Assembly: GCA_027081065.1 (NCBI GenBank)
Contig: JALWLW010000110.1
Location: forward strand, 1-36,624
DNA length: 36,624 nucleotides
Direction of reading: 5' to 3'
Source: Campylobacteraceae bacterium
GTDB taxonomy: Bacteria; Campylobacterota; Campylobacteria; Campylobacterales; Sulfurovaceae
Within the stretch, counting starts at the first letter, position 1. Every line of letters begins with the position of its first letter. Positions 1 through 5,458 of this stretch are shown here, piece after piece. The notes below the pieces were generated by a model. It saw nothing but the letters and a program-made list of their open reading frames with translations. It had not been told where the DNA came from and did not search any database. A program made the position numbers and the translations under genes.

Positions 1-243
1 AAGCAGAGAAAGAAGCTGCTGAAGCTAAGGCAAAAGAAGAGGCACTTAGAAAAGAGGCTGAAGCAAAAGCCCAAGCCGAACGTTTAAAACAAGAGAAACT
101 TGCAAAAGAGAAAGCAGAGAAAGAAGCTGCTGAAGCCAAAGCAAAAGAAGAGGCACTTAGAAAAGAGGCTGAAGCAAAAGCCCAAGCCGAACGTCTAAAA
201 CAAGAGAAACTTGCAAAAGAGAAAGCAGAAAAAGAAGCTGTAA
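1..243 (+). repeat. Perfectly phased 111-bp tandem repeat (37 codons)
   Basis: Unit 1 (from 1 or earlier), unit 2 (112-222) and the start of a third unit (from 223) are offset by exactly 111 bp. Units 1 and 2 differ at only a few bases (for example a t/c change near 26 and 137, and another near 84 and 195). The unit is a whole number of codons, so gain or loss of a copy keeps frame and changes rod length by 37 residues. The array continues past the left edge. Confidence 0.9.
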
Positions 244-605
244 GAGCTGCTGAGAAAAAATTAATGGATACTTTTTCACTTACTAAAGTAGCATTTAAAG
301 TAGGAAGTATGCAACTGACTGAAGCTAGTAAAAAAAGTTTAGATGAAGTTGTAAGAATTATGAAAAATTATGATGGATATAGTTATAAGATTCAAGGGCA
401 TACAGATAGTAGAGGTCGAGAAGCTTTTAATGTGTCATTAAGTAATAAACGAGCAGAGGCAGTTAAAGCTTATTTAGTTGGGCAGGGAATTTCTGAAAAT
501 ATTTTAACAGCTCAAGGATATGGGTCTAGTCAGCCGATAGCTAGTAATGATACAGCTCAAGGAAGAGAAACAAATCGTCGTGTTGTATTTGAGATTGTGA
601 AGTAG
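3..605 (+). CDS. OmpA-domain protein with Ala/Glu/Lys repeat rod (5' end outside window)
   Basis: The reading frame is open from the left edge, so the true start lies outside. The first ~80 codons are an Ala/Glu/Lys-rich segment that should form a long charged helix. It is followed by a complete OmpA C-terminal domain of about 110 residues. Diagnostic motifs are GHTDSRG, the N..LS..RA.AV.AYL helix, GYGSSQPIA and the closing GRETNRRV, the usual peptidoglycan (diaminopimelate) contact region. By family this domain binds the cell wall non-covalently in the periplasm. The helical rod resembles TolA-like or Pal-like spacers reaching from a membrane anchor to the wall. An internal ATG at 264 is only a methionine codon between rod and domain, not a convincing start. 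The membrane anchor or signal sequence cannot be seen. Domain assignment is firm; the role of the full protein is inferred. Confidence 0.88.
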   Translation, partial: AEKEAAEAKAKEEALRKEAEAKAQAERLKQEKLAKEKAEKEAAEAKAKEEALRKEAEAKAQAERLKQEKLAKEKAEKEAVRAAEKKLMDTFSLTKVAFKVGSMQLTEASKKSLDEVVRIMKNYDGYSYKIQGHTDSRGREAFNVSLSNKRAEAVKAYLVGQGISENILTAQGYGSSQPIASNDTAQGRETNRRVVFEIVK

Positions 606-643
606 AGGTTTTAAATTAAACCTTTTCGCCCAAACCTCTTTTT
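604..643 (+). terminator. Hairpin with T-run: terminator or start-site hairpin
   Basis: AGAGGTTT (604-611) pairs with AAACCTCT (632-639), closing a 20-nt loop and followed by a T-run through 643. This is the form of a rho-independent terminator for the OmpA gene, whose stop codon ends at 605. The left arm contains AGAGG, which is also the best ribosome binding site for the next gene, and the loop covers that gene's proposed ATT start at 615. The hairpin could therefore also act as an attenuator or sequester the start. Confidence 0.6.
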
Positions 644-1586
644 AAAAAATCGACATATTCAGACACTTTTTGCCTCTTTTTTTAGAAAACAGAGGCTTCA
701 AAGTGTAGTTAACCAAGAGTTTAGATTACCCGATGGTGATTTTGTAGAGATAGTTTGGAATGAAGACAAACCAAAAGATACTCAACCCATTGTAGTGCTA
801 TTTCATGGTTTAGCAGGGTCGGTTCATTCACCCTATATTATAGGACTTATGAAAACACTTCACGCTAAAGGTTACGCTTGTGTATTGATGCACTTTCGAG
901 GCTGTGGAGAAAAAAAGAACCTTAAGCCAAGAGCCTATCATTCAGGTGATACAGCTGATGCAAAAGCATGGATAGAACATCTACACCAAACTTACCCTAA
1001 CAACTCTTTACATGCTGTTGGTTTTTCTATTGGTGGCAATATGCTTTTAAAGCTTTTGGGGGAATGGGGAGAAGATTCCCTTATTGCTTCTGCTGTTTCA
1101 GTTTCTGCTCCTATGAGGTTAGATATTTGTGCAAATACCATAGAAAAAGGTTTTGCTCAAGTCTACCAAAACTACTTACTAAAACCCCTCAAAAAAAGCC
1201 TTTTAGCCAAATATAAACAGTTTAATATGCAAGCGTTATTAGGCATAGATGAACTAAGAGTAAAGCAGGTTAAAACCATTAGAGAGTTTGACGAATGCTA
1301 TACAGCTAAAATACATGGTTTTGAATCTAGCCAAGATTATTATAATAAATGTTCAGCCAAAGGTTTTTTGAAAGACATTAGAACTAAAACATTAATTATT
1401 CATGCGTTAGATGACCCTTTTATGACCCCTGCAATACTTCCCAATAAAGATGAAATTTCTGAATTTGTTCATTTAGAAGTAACTGAACATGGTGGACACG
1501 TTGGGTTTGTGGCTGGGAGTTTTAGAGAACCTGTTTATTGGTTGGAGGGTAGGGTTTTGGCGTTTTTGGGGAGTGATAAAATATAG
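615..1586 (+). CDS. YheT-family alpha/beta hydrolase, proposed ATT start
   Basis: Member of the YheT/UPF0017 group of alpha/beta hydrolases; the physiological substrate is not established. Family signatures are present in order: NRHIQT and LPDGDFV near the N-terminus, LFHGLAGS (oxyanion region), HFRGCG, YHSG, the nucleophile elbow GFSIGGN, DDPFM (acid) and HGGHVGF (catalytic His). The first ATG/GTG/TTG in frame is a GTG at 795, inside the VVLFHG strand, which would delete about 60 conserved residues. The frame is open upstream to a TAA at 612-614, and the family N-terminus is encoded from 615. The only initiator that keeps it is ATT at 615, with AGAGG six bases upstream. The gene follows the OmpA gene by 9 bp. 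It is either an unusual ATT start or a gene that has lost its start codon. The family call is secure; the start is inferred. Confidence 0.85.
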   Translation: MKPFRPNLFLKNRHIQTLFASFFRKQRLQSVVNQEFRLPDGDFVEIVWNEDKPKDTQPIVVLFHGLAGSVHSPYIIGLMKTLHAKGYACVLMHFRGCGEKKNLKPRAYHSGDTADAKAWIEHLHQTYPNNSLHAVGFSIGGNMLLKLLGEWGEDSLIASAVSVSAPMRLDICANTIEKGFAQVYQNYLLKPLKKSLLAKYKQFNMQALLGIDELRVKQVKTIREFDECYTAKIHGFESSQDYYNKCSAKGFLKDIRTKTLIIHALDDPFMTPAILPNKDEISEFVHLEVTEHGGHVGFVAGSFREPVYWLEGRVLAFLGSDKI

Positions 1587-1592
1587 CTTTAA

Positions 1593-1739
1593 CCAAAATT
1601 AGAATTTTTAAGTGCAGGAGAGAGTCATGAAGAGATATTGAAACAGTATCCTACACTTATAGAAGAAGATATTCAAACCTGTTTGGCTTTTGCTACGCAA
1701 CTTATGGGGCAAAAATATTCACTTCAAAAGATAGCATAG
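1593..1739 (+). pseudogene. 5'-truncated DUF433 antitoxin remnant
   Basis: Frame 1593-1739 has no start codon before the homologous part, and a stop (TAA 1590) precedes it. It encodes a C-terminal DUF433 signature: a short leucine-rich strand, then AGESHEEILKQYP, then EEDIQTCLAFA, ending in a tail of about 17 residues. In the family this matches the AG.S.EEIL..YP.L...DI...L.YA region of the HTH-containing VapB-like antitoxin. The first half, with the conserved H.G.P.I.GTRI segment, is missing, and so is the usual DUF5615 PIN-like toxin partner. It looks like debris of a toxin-antitoxin pair. Confidence 0.7.
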
Positions 1740-1776
1740 AATATAGTATAAAATTTTTCTTATAAGTGACCTATGC

Positions 1777-1800
1777 TATAATATTTCAAAATAAAGGAGG
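1777..1800 (+). promoter_or_regulatory. Extended -10 promoter and strong ribosome binding site for the MNT gene
   Basis: TATAAT at 1777-1782 is preceded by TGC, giving the extended -10 form TGCTATAAT. AAAGGAGG at 1793-1800 is a near-perfect Shine-Dalgarno sequence six bases before the ATG at 1806. No clear -35 box is seen. Confidence 0.6.
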
Positions 1801-1805
1801 CTTCC

Positions 1806-2138
1806 ATGGTAGATATTGAAGAGATACAAAAAGAGCTAATTACTGCGTTGAAGCCTTTAGGGCTTGATAAAGTGATTCTTTTTGGTAGTCATGCTTATGG
1901 AACTCCTACTACCCATAGCGACATTGACCTCTATGTCGTAACTCATGATAATTATATTCCTCAGAGCTATAAAGAAAAAAGAGCTTTAGTTTGGAATGTC
2001 TCTAGTAAAATCTTAGATATTAGAAAAAAGTACGCTATTGATTTGTTGGTTCATACTAAAAAAATGCACGAAAATTTTATAGAACTTCAAAGCTCATTTT
2101 CCAAAGAGATTTTAGAAAAGGGTAGAGTTTTATTATGA
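1806..2138 (+). CDS. Minimal nucleotidyltransferase (MNT/MntA-type antitoxin), partner lost
   Basis: A 110-residue minimal nucleotidyltransferase. The core motif GSHAYG followed by SDIDLYVV gives the G[SG]...D.D signature of the DNA polymerase beta superfamily, and a third acidic residue is available in AIDLLV. In MntA/HepT systems, such a protein AMPylates (neutralises) a HEPN-domain RNase toxin encoded immediately downstream. Here the downstream gene does start in the expected ATGA overlap (2135) but stops after 15 codons, so no HEPN protein is made from this locus. The gene has its own strong promoter and ribosome binding site, so it is probably expressed as an orphan. The fold is firm; the antitoxin role is inferred from family and architecture. 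Confidence 0.82.
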   Translation: MVDIEEIQKELITALKPLGLDKVILFGSHAYGTPTTHSDIDLYVVTHDNYIPQSYKEKRALVWNVSSKILDIRKKYAIDLLVHTKKMHENFIELQSSFSKEILEKGRVLL

Positions 2139-2182
2139 GTCCAATAGTTAATATAATGTCCTCCATTGTCAAGACCACTTAA
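2135..2182 (+). pseudogene. Remnant start of the MNT partner gene (HEPN position)
   Basis: An ATG overlaps the MNT stop codon as ATGA, the usual coupling of MNT and HEPN genes, and reads 15 codons to a TAA at 2180-2182. The peptide is too short for any domain and shows no recognisable HEPN residues. The sequence to 2332 is AT-rich and non-coding in all frames that I can interpret. Most likely the partner was deleted when the neighbouring restriction-modification block was gained or rearranged. Confidence 0.4.
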
Positions 2183-2299
2183 CGTAACATAATATATTAG
2201 TTTATATTTTTATTTTTTGTAATATTTATATTTTGAGATAAATTCTTAGAAAAAATTTAATTTTTAAATTCTTTTTTCCGTATAAAATAAGTTATATCG

Positions 2300-2305
2300 T
2301 ATAAT
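2300..2305 (+). promoter_or_regulatory. -10 box of the restriction endonuclease gene
   Basis: TATAAT at 2300-2305 lies 27 bases before the ATG at 2333, leaving a leader of about 20 nt with a purine-rich AGAAAGAAG ribosome site. There is no evident -35 and no TG extension. Confidence 0.45.
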
Positions 2306-2332
2306 CAGTTAAACTATTTAGAAAGAAGATTT

Positions 2333-3163
2333 ATGAATATATTAAGACCATTACCAAAAGAAGAATTAAACAACTTTTTTTCAGAACACTCATTAAAAGT
2401 AGTTCAATATTTTATGAACACATCACTATTCGCTCAACCAGAAGTTTATAAAGATAAAAAGAGCCTACCAATTCAAATCCCTAAAGAGCATTTAGAGCAA
2501 TGGTTTGTTCAAGCTTTACAAGTTGAAGCCGTAGGAGCAGGTAGCTATCCAATTGATATTTTAAAGCCTAATGTTTGGGGTGCTGATGTAAAAATGCTAT
2601 CTTGTAAAGTAGATAAAAGTGACAACCTTACAAATGGAGATAGTGGAGAGACATCATTGGCTCAAAAATTTGTCGGAACTGGAATAAGTTTAGATGATAT
2701 GTTTAAACAAGAACAATATCAAGAGATTATAGACGGTTGGACATCAATTTGGAAGGATAAATTAGTAAATGTTAAAATTGATAAAAATATAGATAATGTT
2801 TATTTCTTTTTCTTTTTAAGAGGTAGCAAAAAAGAGAGTTATATTTGTGCTTTTGAAGTAGATATTGATAATATCAATACAGATATAATAACTCAAAGAG
2901 ATGAAAATAGTGAGATTAAGCAATCAGTATTTTTAAATGGTGTGATTGATGCTAAGTATGGAAACTCTAAAATTTATAAAGCTAAAAAAAGATTAGAGTT
3001 ACGATTAAAACCTAAAAATTTGTTAGATGATGGCTTTTTGATTACTATCCCAACAGAAATACCCTTTAAAGAGGATATTTATGAGTTGGTTCAAGATAAA
3101 GAGAAGTTTGATGCTTTTATTGAAACTAAGCTACAGAAGTTTTTAAATTACACTGCTCTTTAG
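2333..3163 (+). CDS. Type II restriction endonuclease (partner of the adjacent C5 methyltransferase)
   Basis: A 276-residue protein that I cannot assign to a named enzyme, identified mainly by position: its 3' end overlaps by 38 bp the 3' end of a convergent DNA cytosine-5 methyltransferase. Residues 73-87 contain P-I-D75 and, nine residues later, D85-V-K87, an arrangement that fits the PD-(D/E)XK nuclease core. GAGSYP just before it and the WGADVKM strand look like a conserved active-site block. No membrane segment or signal peptide is present, as expected for a cytoplasmic nuclease. It would cut unmethylated foreign DNA at the site protected by the neighbouring methyltransferase; the recognition site cannot be read from sequence. 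Base composition is AT-rich like its partner. The role is inferred from context plus the motif. Confidence 0.72.
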   Translation: MNILRPLPKEELNNFFSEHSLKVVQYFMNTSLFAQPEVYKDKKSLPIQIPKEHLEQWFVQALQVEAVGAGSYPIDILKPNVWGADVKMLSCKVDKSDNLTNGDSGETSLAQKFVGTGISLDDMFKQEQYQEIIDGWTSIWKDKLVNVKIDKNIDNVYFFFFLRGSKKESYICAFEVDIDNINTDIITQRDENSEIKQSVFLNGVIDAKYGNSKIYKAKKRLELRLKPKNLLDDGFLITIPTEIPFKEDIYELVQDKEKFDAFIETKLQKFLNYTAL

Positions 3164-4181
3164 TTTGAAATGCTTTTAAAATACGTTCAATCTCTTTAGC
3201 AAAAGGATAAACTCCAACAGCAGGAACAGCATTACCTATTTGTCTTCTAACTTCGGTATTGCTTCCTTTAAAAATTAAATCATCAGGAAAGGCTTGTAAT
3301 CTTGCTCTTTCTCTGTTACTTAAGGCTCGTGGTTCTTCATAATGATAAGTCCATGTTCCACCACCTCCACTAGCTAAAACAGTATAAGCAGGTTTGTTTC
3401 TGTCTAGTTTTCTATAGATGTTTGACATTCTTCCTTTAACGGCTAAGTGTGGAGGTAGGTCTTCAAAATTTCCACCCTCTGGAATGGCTTCTAATTTAGC
3501 AGTTGTGCTTGGTAATTGTTTTATGAAATTATGATTTACACACTTTGTATTAAGTTTTTTAAAGGCTTCTTGGCTTGTGATGTGTTTATCTTTGTGCGTT
3601 GGTTTTGGTAAAACAAACTTCTCTTTTATATCATCTCTTACTCCAATAAACAGAACTCTTTGGCGTAGTTGTGGCACACCATAATCTGCAAAATTTACTA
3701 AATGTACTTGTAGATTATAACCCGTGTCTTCAAATCTTTTAGTGATGATTTTAATCGCTTCACCTTTATTGGCTGATAGTATTCCTTTTACATTTTCGGC
3801 TAAAAAAACTTTGGGTCTTAGGGCTTCTACAAAGTTTACAAAATTTTCATAAAGTTTACCGTTTATATCGTCTTGTAAACCGATTTGTTTGCCTACAATT
3901 GAGAAAGTAACACAAGGAAAACCCCCTAATAAAACATCATATTCTTCATCTTTAAAATCATTTGGATTTATTTTTGTAATATCTCCATTTATTACATCAG
4001 TATCTTTAAAATATTTATTATTATTTTCTAAAGTTTCACAAGCGTATTTGTTTATCTCTAATGCTTTTACTGTTTTAAAATTTAGCTTTGGATAATACGT
4101 ATCTAAATAGGTAAAATCTCCATGAAACCCAATATCTAAACCACCTGCACCTGTAAATGTTGAAAAAATTTTAAAACTCAT
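3126..4181 (-). CDS. DNA (cytosine-5-)-methyltransferase
   Basis: A 351-residue C5-cytosine methyltransferase with the conserved motifs in order: motif I FTGAGGLDIGF (9-19, AdoMet binding), motif IV GGFPCVTFS (86-94, catalytic Cys90), motif VI ENVKG (Glu129), motif VIII QLRQR (171-175), target-recognition region roughly 190-290 including SGGGGTWTYHY, and motif X RQIGNAVP near the end. The residue after the catalytic Cys is Val, where Gln is more usual. It transfers methyl from AdoMet to cytosine in DNA and protects the host against the convergent nuclease gene. An AAGGG ribosome site precedes the ATG, and a strong divergent promoter lies at 4215-4243. Intact and full length. Confidence 0.95.
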   Translation of the reverse strand: MSFKIFSTFTGAGGLDIGFHGDFTYLDTYYPKLNFKTVKALEINKYACETLENNNKYFKDTDVINGDITKINPNDFKDEEYDVLLGGFPCVTFSIVGKQIGLQDDINGKLYENFVNFVEALRPKVFLAENVKGILSANKGEAIKIITKRFEDTGYNLQVHLVNFADYGVPQLRQRVLFIGVRDDIKEKFVLPKPTHKDKHITSQEAFKKLNTKCVNHNFIKQLPSTTAKLEAIPEGGNFEDLPPHLAVKGRMSNIYRKLDRNKPAYTVLASGGGGTWTYHYEEPRALSNRERARLQAFPDDLIFKGSNTEVRRQIGNAVPAVGVYPFAKEIERILKAFQTKEQCNLKTSVA

Positions 4182-4214
4182 ATGAAACCCTTAAATCAAT
4201 ATTTTATTTTTTAA

Positions 4215-4243
4215 ATTGTATCATATTCGCAGCATTTTGTCAA
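4215..4243 (-). promoter_or_regulatory. Consensus sigma-70 promoter for the methyltransferase
   Basis: Read on the minus strand: TTGACA (4243-4238), a 17-base spacer, then TACAAT (4220-4215), the last preceded by TGA as an extended -10. This is the best matching -35/-10 pair that I found in the window. The predicted start near 4208 leaves a leader of about 27 nt. Its -35 overlaps the presumed -35 of the divergent DUF6471 gene. Confidence 0.75.
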
Positions 4244-4267
4244 ATAGCTATTTAGATATGATATAAT
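4237..4267 (+). promoter_or_regulatory. Divergent promoter of the DUF6471 gene with 12-bp palindrome
   Basis: The -10 TGATATAAT is at 4259-4267 and a -35-like TTGTCA at 4237-4242 shares bases with the opposing TTGACA. Between them lies a perfect palindrome, AAATAGCTATTT (4242-4253). It sits inside the spacer of this promoter and touches the -35 of the methyltransferase promoter, so a protein bound there could affect both. The -10 ends six bases before the ATG (4274), with no ribosome site, predicting a leaderless mRNA. Confidence 0.55.
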
Positions 4268-4273
4268 AATCAA

Positions 4274-4498
4274 ATGAAAAATAGAGCAAAAGAGTTTATT
4301 AAAAAAGAAATAAAAAAACAAAAAATTACTTATGCAGAATTATCTACCTTGATGGAAAGTAAAGGATATATTTATAGTGAAAATACTATTAGAAGTAAAG
4401 TAAATAGGGGTTCTTTTTCCTTTGCTTTTTTACTTGAAGTTTGTGACAGTTTAGGTAAGGATATAGTGTGTTTGGTTGGAGATAAAAACCAACTTTGA
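4274..4498 (+). CDS. DUF6471 small HTH-like protein, likely regulator of the restriction-modification locus
   Basis: A 74-residue protein matching what I know of DUF6471: AKEFIKKEI, then ITYAELS, a variable turn, NTIRSKVNRGSFSFAFLLEVC. The YAELS..M and NTIRSKVNRG segments look like a helix-turn-helix with a recognition helix, similar in size to the controller (C) proteins of type II restriction systems, although the sequence is not a typical C protein. It is divergent from the methyltransferase with 92 bp between the start codons. Inference: it binds the palindrome at 4242-4253 and tunes the methyltransferase and itself, or it is an accessory protein of the system. No experimental function of the family is known to me. 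Confidence 0.7.
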   Translation: MKNRAKEFIKKEIKKQKITYAELSTLMESKGYIYSENTIRSKVNRGSFSFAFLLEVCDSLGKDIVCLVGDKNQL

Positions 4499-4753
4499 AC
4501 TAAAGTTTAAAACTACCAAAGGTTCACGACCCATTAACAGAGTCTTTCAATTTTAAATAGATTTGGTGCTAGAAAACGAGAATGAAATTATTATCTTTTA
4601 AGCAAAATAAGGAGCTAAGGCACGAGAGAATTTTGTATTGCTATAACTCTATTAGCCTCTCATTTTTCTCCCAAACGACAAGTAAAAGAACATCTTTGAT
4701 AAAACGTATAATGCCTTTTCAGCCAAACATTTAGACAAGCCAAGCCCTGCTAA
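4499..4753. other. Non-coding stretch between DUF6471 gene and higB remnant
   Basis: About 250 bases without a recognisable gene. Short in-frame pieces around 4690-4770 (for example one reading HLDKPSPANW) could be the displaced N-terminal half of the higB gene downstream, broken by frameshifts. A reverse-strand frame covering 4652-4885 has no recognisable content. Nothing else was recognised. Confidence 0.5.
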
Positions 4754-4915
4754 TTGGATTCCGATATACAAATAGGTAATAATAAAGTAGTTTTTAACAT
4801 CTGTGGAAACAAATATCGACTTATCGTTAAAATAAACTATTTTGCAGGTATTATTTTTATAAAGTTCATAGGAACACATAAACAATATGACAAAATAGAT
4901 ATAGAGGAGCTATAG
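4754..4915 (+). pseudogene. higB: higB toxin remnant (C-terminal half)
   Basis: Frame 4754-4915 has no start codon and is preceded by TAA at 4751-4753. It encodes the conserved C-terminal half of HigB (RelE-superfamily mRNA interferase): GNNKVVFNICGNKYRL, then IVKINY, then FIGTHKQYDKIDIEEL and a stop immediately before the higA ATG. In functional HigB about 45 further N-terminal residues precede this part. Fragments resembling them occur upstream in another frame (ANW near 4750), so the gene has suffered at least a frameshift. The toxin should be inactive unless unusual recoding occurs. A ribosome site for higA (GAGGAG) is kept inside its last codons. Confidence 0.8.
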
Positions 4916-5278
4916 ATGATAAAACCCATAAGAACAGAAAGTGACTACCGACAAGCTCTTAGTCGAGTTGAATCACTCATGGATGCAGAGCCAAGTTCTG
5001 AAGATTTTGATGAGTTGGAAGTATTGGCAACCTTAGTTGAAAAGTATGAGATGAAACACTATAGCATAGATGCACCAGACCCAATAGAAGCCATAAAATT
5101 TAGAATGGAACAAGAAGGGCTAAGACAAAATGATTTGGTTCCGATGTTTGGTAATAAATCACGTGTATCAGAAGTATTAAACAAGAAACGAAAACTCACC
5201 CTTGATATGATACGAAATTTGAACCATCAGCTTAATATACCGTTTGAGAATTTATTAGGGGATTATCGGTTGGTATAG
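4916..5278 (+). CDS. higA: HigA-type antitoxin (COG5499 HTH protein), orphan
   Basis: A 120-residue antitoxin of the HigA2/COG5499 type. The N-terminal part (1-50) has the family pattern T..DY..AL.R...LM.AEP.S.D.DELE.L..LVE.YE, and residues 60-110 form an XRE helix-turn-helix, with IEAIKFRMEQ, LRQNDLVPMFG, SRVSEVLN and KRKLTLDMIR. Antitoxins of this family bind HigB and repress their own operon. The gene starts one base after the higB stop, in the usual toxin-first order, but the toxin is degraded. It is intact, so it may survive as an anti-addiction gene or autonomous regulator. No promoter of its own is obvious; GAGGAG at 4904-4909 serves as ribosome site. Confidence 0.88.
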   Translation: MIKPIRTESDYRQALSRVESLMDAEPSSEDFDELEVLATLVEKYEMKHYSIDAPDPIEAIKFRMEQEGLRQNDLVPMFGNKSRVSEVLNKKRKLTLDMIRNLNHQLNIPFENLLGDYRLV

Positions 5279-5423
5279 CATGTAGTTTATTACTTGTGTA
5301 CTAGTATAAAAAAGGAGATAATTATCCTAGTTAACAAGAATGATTTTTTCCCACTCTTTGTAATGATTATAGTTACAGAGTAACATGAATCAGTAAAAGG
5401 AGTAAAGTGACTAAATCTTTTGT

Positions 5424-5429
5424 TATACT
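5424..5429 (+). promoter_or_regulatory. Extended -10 promoter upstream of tex
   Basis: TATACT at 5424-5429 preceded by TGT gives TGTTATACT, the same form as other promoters in this window. The predicted start near 5436 leaves a leader of about 23 nt before the tex ATG at 5459. The leader has only a weak purine stretch (AGAAAGA) as ribosome site. Confidence 0.5.
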
Positions 5430-5458
5430 TTCTAAAAACTAGAAAGATTTAAAGCTCT

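Noticed and set aside
1..243. CRISPR-like direct repeats
   Set aside because: The 111-bp units are contiguous, in frame and coding, without spacers.
2150..2185. Sequence around TGTCAAGACCACT after the MNT stump as a mobile-element end
   Set aside because: No matching inverted repeat or transposase was found in the window, and no target-site duplication could be identified.
4652..4885. Reverse-strand 77-residue ORF
   Set aside because: It covers the higB remnant, whose forward frame matches HigB clearly; the reverse frame has no recognisable content.
5407..5442. Twelve-codon GTG ORF with AAAAGGAG ribosome site upstream of tex
   Set aside because: It contains the TGTTATACT promoter box assigned to tex, and the peptide shows no attenuator-like codon runs; evidence too thin to list as a gene.
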